This document shows positions 36,053 to 44,301 of a DNA stretch of 64,000 nt, piece after piece (positions within the stretch are counted from its first letter, which is position 1; every line of letters starts with the position of its first letter). This DNA is from an uncultured Ruminococcus sp. (GTDB lineage: Bacteria > Bacillota > Clostridia > Oscillospirales > Ruminococcaceae), in the NCBI GenBank assembly GCA_900545345.1, contig UQYQ01000009.1, forward strand, positions 12,055 to 76,054, given 5' to 3'. The position numbers were made by a program, and so were the translations under genes. The notes under the pieces were generated by a model. The model was not told where the DNA came from. It searched no databases and worked only from the letters and a program-made list of their open reading frames with translations.

Positions 36053-37036
36053 GTGGAATCTGAGAATACGACTGAATGGATAGAAGTACATATTAAAACC
36101 TCAACAGCCGGAATTGAATGTGTTTGCGGCAGATTAATGGATATCGGTATAACAGGTTTCGCTATTGAAGACGCACAGGATTTTGAAGAGTTTTTAAATG
36201 ATAAGAATGGTAACTGGGACTATATTGACGATGATTTGATGAAGCTTAAAAGCTGTGACAGCAAGGTTATCGTTTATGTTCAAAATGACAGTCTTTCGGG
36301 TGAGAATATTAACTCAATCAGGTCTGAGCTCAAAGCGCTTAAGGATTATGATAAAAACGGTGAATACGGTGAACTTGAAATTGAACAGAAAAATATCGCC
36401 GAAGAAGATTGGGCAAACAACTGGCGAAAATATTTCAAACCGCTGACAGTCGGTGATAAGCTTTTAATTAAACCGTCATGGGAAAAGGCTGATGAGAATG
36501 AATCGAGAATGATTCTTGAAATCGACCCTGCTTCAAGCTTCGGCACAGGTCAGCATGACACTACACAGCTTTGTTTGGAAAATCTCGAAAAAAATATTCA
36601 CCAAGGTGACAAGCTTTTAGATCTGGGCTGCGGAAGCGGAATACTTGGAATAGCAGGTATGCTTTTGGGGGCTTCACAGCTCACGGCAGTCGACATTGAT
36701 GATAACGCAGTAAAAACAGCAGGTGAAAACCTTATTAAAAATAATATTTCGAGCGGCTGTTTTAAGACGTTTTGCGGTGACATATCTTCAGATTCGGATT
36801 TAAGAAAACAAATAGGCGGTGATTTTGATATCGTTGTCGCTAATATTGTTTCCGATGTTTTGATTGCTATGAGCAGTTATTTTAGTGAGTTTTTAGCAAG
36901 TGACGGAACGCTTATAGTTTCGGGAATTATAAAACAAAGAAAAGAAGAAGTTATTGAAGCTATAGAAAAGTGCGGATTTAAAATAGAAAATGTAATTGAG
37001 AGTGAGGAATGGGTATGCGTATCCTTTTCTAAGTAA
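36053..37036 (+). CDS. prmA: Ribosomal protein L11 methyltransferase (327 aa)
   Basis: It methylates L11 with S-adenosylmethionine. The N-terminal substrate-recognition domain starts EWIEVHIKTSTAGIECVCGRLMDIGITGFAIED. The family motif EEDWANNWRKYFKPLTVGDKLLIKPSW is at about 124-150. The catalytic Rossmann domain has DPASSFGTGQHDTTQ, LLDLGCGSGILGIAG and the DIVVANIVSDVLI motif. The start codon is GTG behind AAGGGA; no better ATG is near. Length is normal. It is followed by a PII-like gene, probably in one transcript. Confidence 0.95.
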   Translation: MESENTTEWIEVHIKTSTAGIECVCGRLMDIGITGFAIEDAQDFEEFLNDKNGNWDYIDDDLMKLKSCDSKVIVYVQNDSLSGENINSIRSELKALKDYDKNGEYGELEIEQKNIAEEDWANNWRKYFKPLTVGDKLLIKPSWEKADENESRMILEIDPASSFGTGQHDTTQLCLENLEKNIHQGDKLLDLGCGSGILGIAGMLLGASQLTAVDIDDNAVKTAGENLIKNNISSGCFKTFCGDISSDSDLRKQIGGDFDIVVANIVSDVLIAMSSYFSEFLASDGTLIVSGIIKQRKEEVIEAIEKCGFKIENVIESEEWVCVSFSK

Positions 37037-37077
37037 ATTTAAGTTAAGTGTGTCACACACGGGAACGGAGGATAAAA

Positions 37078-37419
37078 ATGCAATTATTAATATTTGTAAC
37101 AAAGAAAGAAGAAAAGATAGATCAGCTTATGAAAGAACTGGCTTTAGCAGATATAAGAGGAGCTACGGTTCTGTCAAGCACAGGTATGGCAAATTCAATT
37201 AAGGATATGGAAGATTTGCCGATGTTTGGTGTTTTGGCAACAATGCTCAAAGGTGAAAAAGAAATGTCCAGTAAAACAATTCTGTTTGCTGTGAAAGATT
37301 CAAAAGTCGAGGATGCAAGAAAAGCTATTAATAAAGTATTCGGCGACCTTTCTATTCCAAACTCGGGAATATTGCTTGGAATACCTGTTACTTTCTTTGA
37401 GGGCTTGAAGGAAGATTGA
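37078..37419 (+). CDS. PII-like small protein of unknown function (113 aa)
   Basis: A compact alpha/beta protein: MQLLIFVTKKEEKIDQLMKELALADIRGATVLSSTGMANSI at the start and KTILFAVKDSKVEDARKAINKVFGDL in the second half. The two beta-alpha-beta units with a loop between them suggest a ferredoxin-like PII-type fold, but I see no signature for nitrogen regulation. GGAGG precedes ATG 37078; an in-frame ATG 30 bases upstream has no ribosome binding site. It follows prmA by 41 bases. Confidence 0.55.
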   Translation: MQLLIFVTKKEEKIDQLMKELALADIRGATVLSSTGMANSIKDMEDLPMFGVLATMLKGEKEMSSKTILFAVKDSKVEDARKAINKVFGDLSIPNSGILLGIPVTFFEGLKED

Positions 37420-37450
37420 GTTTTATCAATAAATCATAGGATGTGATAAG

Positions 37451-38725
37451 ATGCACAAATCACTTAAAAACCATCGTGGATTTACATTGGTTGAAGTCAT
37501 TATTGTAATAGCAATAATTTCTATAATTGCGTCTATTACTATACCTAGTTTTATAGGCTATATAGATAATTCAAGAGATAAATCAACCAGAAAATCAATA
37601 GAGATGCTGCTTGACAGTGTTCAGACAAGCTGTTCTTATAAGAGATATAAAACTGCTGAAAATATATCAGATGAAATTGTTAAGTCTTTTAAAACTTCAC
37701 TCCCGGTTGATTCGGCGATTGACGAACCAACTATTGAAAATTCTCAGACAGCTGACGGCGTAACAACAAAGCTTGATGAAAAAACTAAGATACATAATTT
37801 GAATTCCGACGGTCAGAATGTTGATGTGAATATATCTATAACCAAAGAGAGTGATACATCATTTAAGGTCAATCTAAAAGCTGTATGCGGTGCGATTTCA
37901 ATAAGCAGGGTTTTCAGTCCTGCTGTGAGATTGGATGTTACAGCTTCTGAAGACCCGGAAACACCCGACCCGGACCCTGCTCCTGACCCGAGCCCGTCAT
38001 CGGATATTAGTATGGAAAGCATATCCGATTATATGAAGAGTTTGTTTTTTAAAGACGGAGCAGTAAACACCGAAATATTAAATGCATTAAATGCTGATAC
38101 AAATTATTCCGACGGGAATTCTATGAAGAATAAGATGGGTGATACTTACAACAAAGTTTTAACTAACATTGGCTGGCCTTCTGGTGATTGGTGGAATTTG
38201 TTTGACAATTACAGTCACTTTACATTTAAAACCGGATATTTTAACAGAGGAACTGAGGCAGAGAAAAAAACACGGCTTAATAATTATACAGTTCTTACAT
38301 TTATGAATGTTTTTCTTCAAAAGTATTCTGATAGTTTAAAAATTCCAAGTAGTTTTACAGTTGCAGATTCTGGAACATATAAGCCGTACTTCTATTTTAA
38401 GGACATATCAACCCGTGATTTGTTAGAGGTTGATTCTGACGGTAACTTTGTTAATCTAAATGATTTAATCATTTGTGCATATAATGAAAGCAATTACTTT
38501 TTTACTGATGAAAGCATCTGGTGGCAGACTAATATAAAATATATAGACGGTGAAAGCTTTGACAGTTTTGCTCATCTAGTTTATTATCCTGATAAGACAG
38601 ACCCCGCTTGGTATATGCTGAGTGATTCGGAAAAAGGTCAGAAAATAGACGGGATTTATGATAGCTACGATAAGATTTCTTCTGCAATAAACGGCGGTGC
38701 CGTTACAAAGGTCGAAATTAATTAG
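37451..38725 (+). CDS. Type IV prepilin-like protein with large C-terminal domain (424 aa)
   Basis: It has a class III (type IV prepilin) signal: short basic leader MHKSLKNHRG, cleavage after Gly10, then FTLVEVIIVIAIISIIASITIPSF with Glu at +5. After this membrane helix come a pilin-like stalk (to about residue 160), a Pro/Asp-rich linker (EDPETPDPDPAPDPSPSSD, about 173-191) and a C-terminal domain of about 230 residues rich in aromatic residues that I do not recognise. No pilus assembly genes are adjacent, so it may be an orphan adhesin-type or minor pilin. A strong terminator follows. Confidence 0.75.
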   Translation: MHKSLKNHRGFTLVEVIIVIAIISIIASITIPSFIGYIDNSRDKSTRKSIEMLLDSVQTSCSYKRYKTAENISDEIVKSFKTSLPVDSAIDEPTIENSQTADGVTTKLDEKTKIHNLNSDGQNVDVNISITKESDTSFKVNLKAVCGAISISRVFSPAVRLDVTASEDPETPDPDPAPDPSPSSDISMESISDYMKSLFFKDGAVNTEILNALNADTNYSDGNSMKNKMGDTYNKVLTNIGWPSGDWWNLFDNYSHFTFKTGYFNRGTEAEKKTRLNNYTVLTFMNVFLQKYSDSLKIPSSFTVADSGTYKPYFYFKDISTRDLLEVDSDGNFVNLNDLIICAYNESNYFFTDESIWWQTNIKYIDGESFDSFAHLVYYPDKTDPAWYMLSDSEKGQKIDGIYDSYDKISSAINGGAVTKVEIN

Positions 38726-38738
38726 TTTATAAAAAAAC

Positions 38739-38773
38739 ACCCAAGGAGATTAGTTTCCTCCTTGGGTTGTTTT
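38739..38773. terminator. Terminator between the prepilin gene and spoIVA
   Basis: A perfect 10-bp stem ACCCAAGGAG / CTCCTTGGGT with a nine-base loop, an A run on the left and TGTTTTGTT on the right. It can serve the + strand gene and, less well, the minus-strand spoIVA transcript. Confidence 0.88.
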
Positions 38774-38817
38774 GTTAATAAATGATGTTAAAAAGCATTG
38801 ATGTCATCTGTCATAAG

Positions 38818-40296
38818 TTAAATTAAGAAGCAAATCAATCCCGAACAGCCTTCATTGATAATTCTTTCAACTGCTTCGCTGAGCTTTTGTCTGGCTTCGG
38901 GAGGAAGCTTGTGAAGCTTGTTGTGAAGCCCTTCGTTTACCAGCTCGTTCAGTGATTTTCCGAAAATATTGGATTCCCATATCTTTTCCGGTGATTCTTC
39001 AAAGTCGTTCAGCATATACATAACAAGCTCTTCTGATTGTTTTTCACTGCCGACAATCGGGTTTATTTCAGTTGTTATATTAGCTTTCATCATATGAATT
39101 GACGGTGCAGTAGCTTTAAGCTTAATACCGTATTGTCCGCCCTGTTTGATTATTTCAGGTTCATCGAGTGACAGCTCTTCGGTTGACGGCATAACAATTC
39201 CATAACCTGTCGCTTCTACCTCATTTAAAGCACTTTCAAACTTCTCATAGGCATCTTTTATTTTAATGAGTTTTAAAATCTGTGGAAGTAAATCACTCTC
39301 ATCATTTATATCCAAGTGTGTAGCTTCTCCGATTATCTTGAAGAACAGATTGCTGTTAAGAGTGATATTCATTATCACAGAGCCTGTTCCCAAATCCATT
39401 TGTTCTATAAAGCAGTTTGTTATGTTTTCATTTGCACTTATAAAATCAATACAGCTTTTAACTTCACGGATATGCTCCAGATTTTTTGTTGACTCTTTTA
39501 TTGATGTGAATATGTTTTCTTTGAGCCAGTGAGTCTTATCAAGAGTATTTATCCATTTCGGCATATTAATATTGATTTCTTTAATAGGGAACTCGAATAA
39601 AATCTGAGAAATAATTTCTTTAATATCAGATTCATTCAAATCAAGACAGTTGACTGCAATAACTGTTGTTTTATATTTTTCACGAAGCTCACTGCATAGG
39701 TTTTGTGAAGCTTCCGATTCGGGATTTAAACAGTTGAGAAGCACAACAAAAGGCTTGTTGATTTCGGTCAGCTCTTTTATAACTCTTTGTTCGCTTTCTT
39801 CATATTCATCACGGGGAAGGTCTGTGATGCTTCCGTCTGTTGTGACGACAAGACCGATAGTTGAGTGCTCGGAAATAACCTTTTGAGTTCCGATTTCCGC
39901 AGCCATATTAAACGGGACTTCTTTGTCAAACCATGGTGTGTTTACCATTCTCGGTGCTTCATCTTCAAAGTATCCGACAGAGCTTGGAATAACATATCCG
40001 ACACAGTCAATCATTCTTACTGAAAATTTAGCACCGTCATCAAGTGACAGCTCAACAGCGTCTTCGGGTATGAATTTAGGCTCGGTGGTCATTATAGTTT
40101 TTCCTCCGGCTGATTGCGGAAGCTCATCAACTGCCCTTTCCTTTACATATTCGTTATCGATGTTCGGGATAACAAGGGTTTCCATGAATTTTTGAATAAA
40201 TGTTGATTTTCCTGTTCTTACAGGACCGACAACGCCTATATAAATATCTCCGTTTGTACGCATTGCTATATCGGAATATATTTTGTCACTGTTCAT
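38818..40296 (-). CDS. spoIVA: Stage IV sporulation protein A (coat morphogenetic ATPase, 492 aa)
   Basis: SpoIVA is an ATPase that polymerises on the forespore surface and forms the base of the spore coat. The family start is plain: IYSDIAMRTNGDIYIGVVGPVRTGKSTFIQKFME, with Walker A GPVRTGKS (Lys30). ERAVDELPQSAGGKTIMTTEPKF follows and the C terminus ends in the conserved hydrophobic GLICFLI. Length (492) is exactly typical. AAGGAGGT precedes the ATG. It lies 14 bases after sipL, so both are probably transcribed from the sigma-E-type promoter upstream of sipL. Confidence 0.97.
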   Translation of the reverse strand: MNSDKIYSDIAMRTNGDIYIGVVGPVRTGKSTFIQKFMETLVIPNIDNEYVKERAVDELPQSAGGKTIMTTEPKFIPEDAVELSLDDGAKFSVRMIDCVGYVIPSSVGYFEDEAPRMVNTPWFDKEVPFNMAAEIGTQKVISEHSTIGLVVTTDGSITDLPRDEYEESEQRVIKELTEINKPFVVLLNCLNPESEASQNLCSELREKYKTTVIAVNCLDLNESDIKEIISQILFEFPIKEININMPKWINTLDKTHWLKENIFTSIKESTKNLEHIREVKSCIDFISANENITNCFIEQMDLGTGSVIMNITLNSNLFFKIIGEATHLDINDESDLLPQILKLIKIKDAYEKFESALNEVEATGYGIVMPSTEELSLDEPEIIKQGGQYGIKLKATAPSIHMMKANITTEINPIVGSEKQSEELVMYMLNDFEESPEKIWESNIFGKSLNELVNEGLHNKLHKLPPEARQKLSEAVERIINEGCSGLICFLI

Positions 40297-40310
40297 ATTT
40301 GTTACCTCCT

Positions 40311-41861
40311 TTAATCAAGTATAGGAATGAGAAGCATTCCTTTTTGAAGCTTTGAGCTGTCTGTCAGTTCGTTTTCCTGAGCAATGGCTGAAACAGAGGT
40401 TGAGAATTTCTTGGCTATTTCCCATATATCCTCATCTTTATCTGCATAGTAAAGCTTAACTGCATAGCAGTTTTGTCTTTCTTTAATCTTATCTTCACAT
40501 ATGTTTATATCAGTAATAAGCTTTCTTGAATCCAGTTCTTTAATATATCCGCATATAAACAGTTCTGCTTTTATTTCAATAGTATCAGAAGAAGTTATAG
40601 TAAAGGTACAATTGTCGATATGTACATTGATATCGGCCTTAGAGTTTTCGTCGACATTCATATCAATGCAGTGTTCAAAGGATATAGTGTCTTCAAGATA
40701 CAGCGGACAGTTGTTTTCATCTTTTGCTATAGCACCGATTTCTATGTTTCCGAAAACGACAAAGCTTGATTTATCAGTATTGTATTTACACTGAATATTA
40801 AACGGCTTTGCCCATGAATCCGTTGCTGTGCATATTTCACAGTCCGAACATGAAAGCTCAGCTTTTACAGACTGATTTTCTTTTATTTCAACAGGCTGTT
40901 TTTCAAGCTTAATGTCGGCACATTCAAAATCACATAAATATTTTGTTGAATATGCATCAGTTGCAAGTTCTATTGTGTCATAGCGGAATGCAGTACAATT
41001 TATAAAAAGAATTACTTCACATTCTATTTCATTTTTGTCACCGGATTTATTCGGAATAAGGTCTAGTGAAGCGACGGATACATTTGTTACAGCTTCATAT
41101 TGTTCTGTTATGCCTTCTATGTCGATTATCTGACTGAACGGAATAGAGAATTTTATGGTTTCGATAATCTGAGGCTCATCGTTTTCGATTTCACAGTTGT
41201 ACAGCAGTGAAACCTTAGCTTCTCCCTTAATTATTAATTTATTGGCAATGATTTTTTTCTCGAAACTGTTTATAATACAGTCTGATTTTATAATAGAGTT
41301 TATTTTTCCTTTTGTCTGATTCAGTTCGATTTCTTCTGTTATGGTAATCCTTTTTGCAGCAGTCAGTCTTTTTGCAGGGAAAGTAACAAACTCTTTTTTC
41401 AGCTGAACATTAAGACCTTTTGCATTTGAAACTATGTTTGTTGACTTTTCACATTCGAGTGAGATTTTTGTTGTTACAGCACCTCTGATATCAAGTCTTC
41501 TTGAGTTTACAACTCTGCAGTTTACATAATCAACGCAAGGTGTGATTTTAAAACTCGGATTTTCAGGTGTGCATGAAAGATCAACGGTTTTGGTATAGTT
41601 TTGCTTTTGTTCAATACAGTTTATGCTTGATGAATCATTTGATAAATAAAGAATTCTTATACATAGAGTTAAATCAAAGATAAGTTTTTCACCGTTTATT
41701 GTGTGAGAAACAATCTTTGGAATAAAAGAGCATTTTAAAATTCTGAAAATATCAGGAAAATAGTCGGGAAGTATGTAGTCAAGCTCAACAGATTGCTCAC
41801 AGTTTCCGTCGAATGCAATTTCATTGGATATAAAGCTTTCATGGTTTAAATTTAAGTCCAT
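40311..41861 (-). CDS. sipL: SipL-like spore coat protein, DUF3794 (SPOCS) repeats with C-terminal LysM (516 aa)
   Basis: This matches SipL, known in Clostridioides difficile to bind SpoIVA and bring the coat to the forespore. The protein opens with SVELDYILPDYFPDIFRILKC, a DUF3794-type motif, and contains several strand-rich SPOCS-like units. The C-terminal LysM domain is visible at about 465-514 (YYADKDEDIWEIAKKFSTSVSAIAQENELTDSSKLQKGMLLIPI); in C. difficile this domain contacts SpoIVA. Being directly upstream of spoIVA strengthens the call. Confidence 0.85.
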   Translation of the reverse strand: MDLNLNHESFISNEIAFDGNCEQSVELDYILPDYFPDIFRILKCSFIPKIVSHTINGEKLIFDLTLCIRILYLSNDSSSINCIEQKQNYTKTVDLSCTPENPSFKITPCVDYVNCRVVNSRRLDIRGAVTTKISLECEKSTNIVSNAKGLNVQLKKEFVTFPAKRLTAAKRITITEEIELNQTKGKINSIIKSDCIINSFEKKIIANKLIIKGEAKVSLLYNCEIENDEPQIIETIKFSIPFSQIIDIEGITEQYEAVTNVSVASLDLIPNKSGDKNEIECEVILFINCTAFRYDTIELATDAYSTKYLCDFECADIKLEKQPVEIKENQSVKAELSCSDCEICTATDSWAKPFNIQCKYNTDKSSFVVFGNIEIGAIAKDENNCPLYLEDTISFEHCIDMNVDENSKADINVHIDNCTFTITSSDTIEIKAELFICGYIKELDSRKLITDINICEDKIKERQNCYAVKLYYADKDEDIWEIAKKFSTSVSAIAQENELTDSSKLQKGMLLIPILD

Positions 41862-41906
41862 TAAATGTCGTCCTCCTTTTGGAATGTTTTAGCTTCTTCC
41901 TTTAGC

Positions 41907-41934
41907 ATTATATTCACACATTTTTAGGATATGC
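41907..41934 (-). promoter_or_regulatory. Sigma-E-like promoter of sipL-spoIVA
   Basis: Reading the minus strand: GCATATC (41934-41928), 13 bases, then AATATAAT (41914-41907). This matches the mother-cell sigma-E consensus (KMATATW, 13-15 bases, CATACAMT) at 6 of 7 and 6 of 8 positions. spoIVA is a known sigma-E gene in other spore formers. Confidence 0.6.
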
Positions 41935-42004
41935 ATATAATATATGTTTATTTAGTTTTGTACGAAATATATAATTATCGGAACTGTCGTTTTTATTTAA
42001 TAAT

Positions 42005-42033
42005 AAACGTGTGATACTGATTATCACACGTTT
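42005..42033. other. Perfect 12-bp palindrome upstream of parE
   Basis: AAACGTGTGATA / TATCACACGTTT with a five-base loop and no T run. It could be an operator or the end of an unseen transcript. The inner spacing does not fit a CRP site. Confidence 0.6.
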
Positions 42034-42057
42034 CAAAGTCAATAACACGAATCGGAT

Positions 42058-42072
42058 GCAGCGTTACGCTGC
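42058..42072. other. Short GC-rich hairpin upstream of parE
   Basis: GCAGCG-tta-CGCTGC, perfect 6-bp stem followed by TTT, 25 bases after the longer palindrome. Role unknown. Confidence 0.45.
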
Positions 42073-42176
42073 TTTACAAAACCATATATTTTGTGGTATA
42101 CTATAATATATGTGTATAAATTGGATTAAAATTATAATAATTAATTTCAGGAAACAAAAGAGAGGTAAATGTTATT

Positions 42177-44165
42177 ATGGCAAAGAGAAACAATAACTAT
42201 GATAACGAAGCAATTACATCTTTAAAAGGAGCGGAGCGTGTAAGAAAACGTCCTGCGGTTATTTTCGGCTCAGACGGACTTGAGGGCTGCAAGCACTCGG
42301 TTTTTGAAATTTTGTCTAATTCTATTGATGAGGCAAGAGACGGAAACGGCGATAAGATAATTCTTACTAAATATAAAGACAATATAATCGAAGTTGAGGA
42401 TTTCGGACGGGGATGTCCTGTTGATTTCAATAAAAGTGAAAACTGCTATAACTGGGAGCTTGTATACTGTGAACTTTATGCAGGCGGCAAATACAACAAT
42501 AACAGCGGCGATAATTATGAATTTTCATTGGGACTGAACGGTTTGGGTGCTTGTGCTACTCAGTATGCTTCTGAATTTATGGATGTTGAGGTTTATCGTG
42601 ACGGGTACAAGTATAACCTTCATTTTGAAAAGGGTGAAAATGTAGGCGGTCTGAAAAAAGAGCCGACTGCCAGAAAAAAGACCGGTACCAAAACCCGCTG
42701 GAGAGCCGACCTTGATGTTTTCACTGATATAAATATCGAAAGTGAATACTTTGAGGATATATTGAAAAAGCAGGCAGTAGTTAATCCTAATGTTCAGTTT
42801 GTGTTAAGAATCCAAAATGAAAAGGGCTCATTTGATGAGAAAACTTATTTTTATGAAAACGGTATTTCCGATTATGTTTCTGAAATAGTCGGCAGTGATA
42901 ATTTAACTTCTATTCAGACATGCTATGCCGACAGAAAAGGTAAGGACAGAGATGATAAGGAAGAGTATAAAGTTAAGCTTGGTGTTGCTTTTACTTTTTC
43001 AAATAAGGTGAAGTTTTCCGAATACTATCACAATTCAAGTTTTCTCGAACACGGAGGCTCGCCTGAAAAGGCCGTAAGACAGGCTTTTCGTTCACAGATA
43101 GACAGCTATTTAAAACAGAATAATAAATACAATAAAAACGAAAAACCTATTACCTTTGATGATGTAGACGACTGCTTGGTTTTGGTTTCAAGTTCTTTTT
43201 CAACTCAGACATCGTATGAAAACCAGACTAAAAAAGCCATTACGAATAAGTTTATATATGACTGTATGACTGATTTTTTAAAGCATCAGCTTGAAATTTA
43301 TTTTATTGAAAACCCTGATGAGGCTGTGAAAATTGCAGAGCAGGTTTTGATAAACAAGCGAAGCAGAGAAAAGTCCGAGAAAACAAGACTTAATTTAAAG
43401 AAAACACTTTCTCAGTCAATGGATTTGTCCAATATGGTTGAAAAGTTTGTTGACTGCCGTACTAAAGATGTTACCAGACGGGAGCTTTATATAGTTGAGG
43501 GTGATTCGGCTCTCGGTGCTGTAAAGCTCGCCAGAGATGCTGAGTTTCAGGCGGTTATTCCTGTAAGAGGTAAAATTTTAAACTGTCTTAAAGCTGATTA
43601 CGATAAAATATTTAAAAGTGAAATAATAACCGATTTAATAAAGATACTAGGCTGCGGAGTTGAGGTTAAAACAAAAGCTAATAAGGAGATTTCTTTGTTT
43701 AATCTCGATGCGTTAAAGTTCAATAAAATTGTTATTTGTACTGATGCTGACGAAGACGGTTTTCAGATTAGAACTCTTATACTTACTATGCTTTACAGAC
43801 TGACTCCTACTTTAATAGACAAGGGATATGTTTTTATTGCCGAATCGCCTTTGTTTGAGATAACGACTAAGGATAAGACTTATTTTGCATATGATGAAAG
43901 AGAAAAAGCAGAAATTCTTTCGATGATAGGTGATAAAAAGTATACCCTTCAGCGTTCAAAAGGACTCGGAGAAAACGAACCTGAGATGATGAATCTTACA
44001 ACAATGAATCCTGCAACCAGAAGGCTTATTCAGGTGCTTCCGCATGAAGAAACAGAGCATACATCATATATGTTTGATATGCTGCTTGGAAATAATCTTC
44101 AGGGAAGAAAGGACTTTATATCAATTAACGGGCACGATTATTTGGACATGGCAGATATATCATAA
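42177..44165 (+). CDS. parE: DNA topoisomerase IV-like subunit B (662 aa)
   Basis: The ATPase subunit of a second type II topoisomerase. The GHKL ATPase domain has ENV-region residues FEILSNSIDEARDG, the GRGCPV box and the loop GLNGLGACATQYAS. The Toprim domain has IVEGDSALGAVKLARD (about 440-455) and TDADEDGFQIRTL, and QRSKGLGENEPEMM lies near the C terminus. The sequence departs from standard GyrB/ParE in several of these motifs, as is common for the second topoisomerase of Clostridia, so the parE name is by pairing with the parC-like gene. Length is normal. Confidence 0.85.
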   Translation: MAKRNNNYDNEAITSLKGAERVRKRPAVIFGSDGLEGCKHSVFEILSNSIDEARDGNGDKIILTKYKDNIIEVEDFGRGCPVDFNKSENCYNWELVYCELYAGGKYNNNSGDNYEFSLGLNGLGACATQYASEFMDVEVYRDGYKYNLHFEKGENVGGLKKEPTARKKTGTKTRWRADLDVFTDINIESEYFEDILKKQAVVNPNVQFVLRIQNEKGSFDEKTYFYENGISDYVSEIVGSDNLTSIQTCYADRKGKDRDDKEEYKVKLGVAFTFSNKVKFSEYYHNSSFLEHGGSPEKAVRQAFRSQIDSYLKQNNKYNKNEKPITFDDVDDCLVLVSSSFSTQTSYENQTKKAITNKFIYDCMTDFLKHQLEIYFIENPDEAVKIAEQVLINKRSREKSEKTRLNLKKTLSQSMDLSNMVEKFVDCRTKDVTRRELYIVEGDSALGAVKLARDAEFQAVIPVRGKILNCLKADYDKIFKSEIITDLIKILGCGVEVKTKANKEISLFNLDALKFNKIVICTDADEDGFQIRTLILTMLYRLTPTLIDKGYVFIAESPLFEITTKDKTYFAYDEREKAEILSMIGDKKYTLQRSKGLGENEPEMMNLTTMNPATRRLIQVLPHEETEHTSYMFDMLLGNNLQGRKDFISINGHDYLDMADIS

Positions 44166-44186
44166 AGCATCATAGAGCGAAAAAGA

Positions 44187-44301
44187 GTGAAAAATACTTT
44201 TTCACGCACGCTTTTTAAGCTTTTGCCGCAGAAATCAGTGCGGCGATTCCGGTACAGAAACCGGCTCATAAAATCTAAGAAAGGTATAGTGATTAAAATT
44301 A
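44187..44301 (+). repeat. Dispersed structured leader element, copy B
   Basis: Homologous to 33334-33463 (copy A), about three quarters identical over its first 100 bases, here filling most of the 136 bases between parE and parC. A 40-codon basic open frame runs through it from GTG 44187 and overlaps the parC start. Copy A does not keep that frame, which argues against a conserved peptide. Confidence 0.7.

Larger units (their letters stand above)
41862..42176. other. 315-base divergent intergenic region, sipL / parE
   Basis: It holds the sigma-E-like promoter of sipL, a perfect 12-bp palindrome at 42005-42033, a smaller hairpin at 42058-42072 and, just before parE, a TGG-TATACT extended -10 (42094-42102) with TTACAA 17 bases upstream. 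No gene is visible. Confidence 0.6.

Noticed and set aside
42005..42033. CRP-type binding site in the sipL-parE gap
   Set aside because: The TGTGA and TCACA halves are nine bases apart rather than six, and the arms extend to a 12-bp perfect palindrome.
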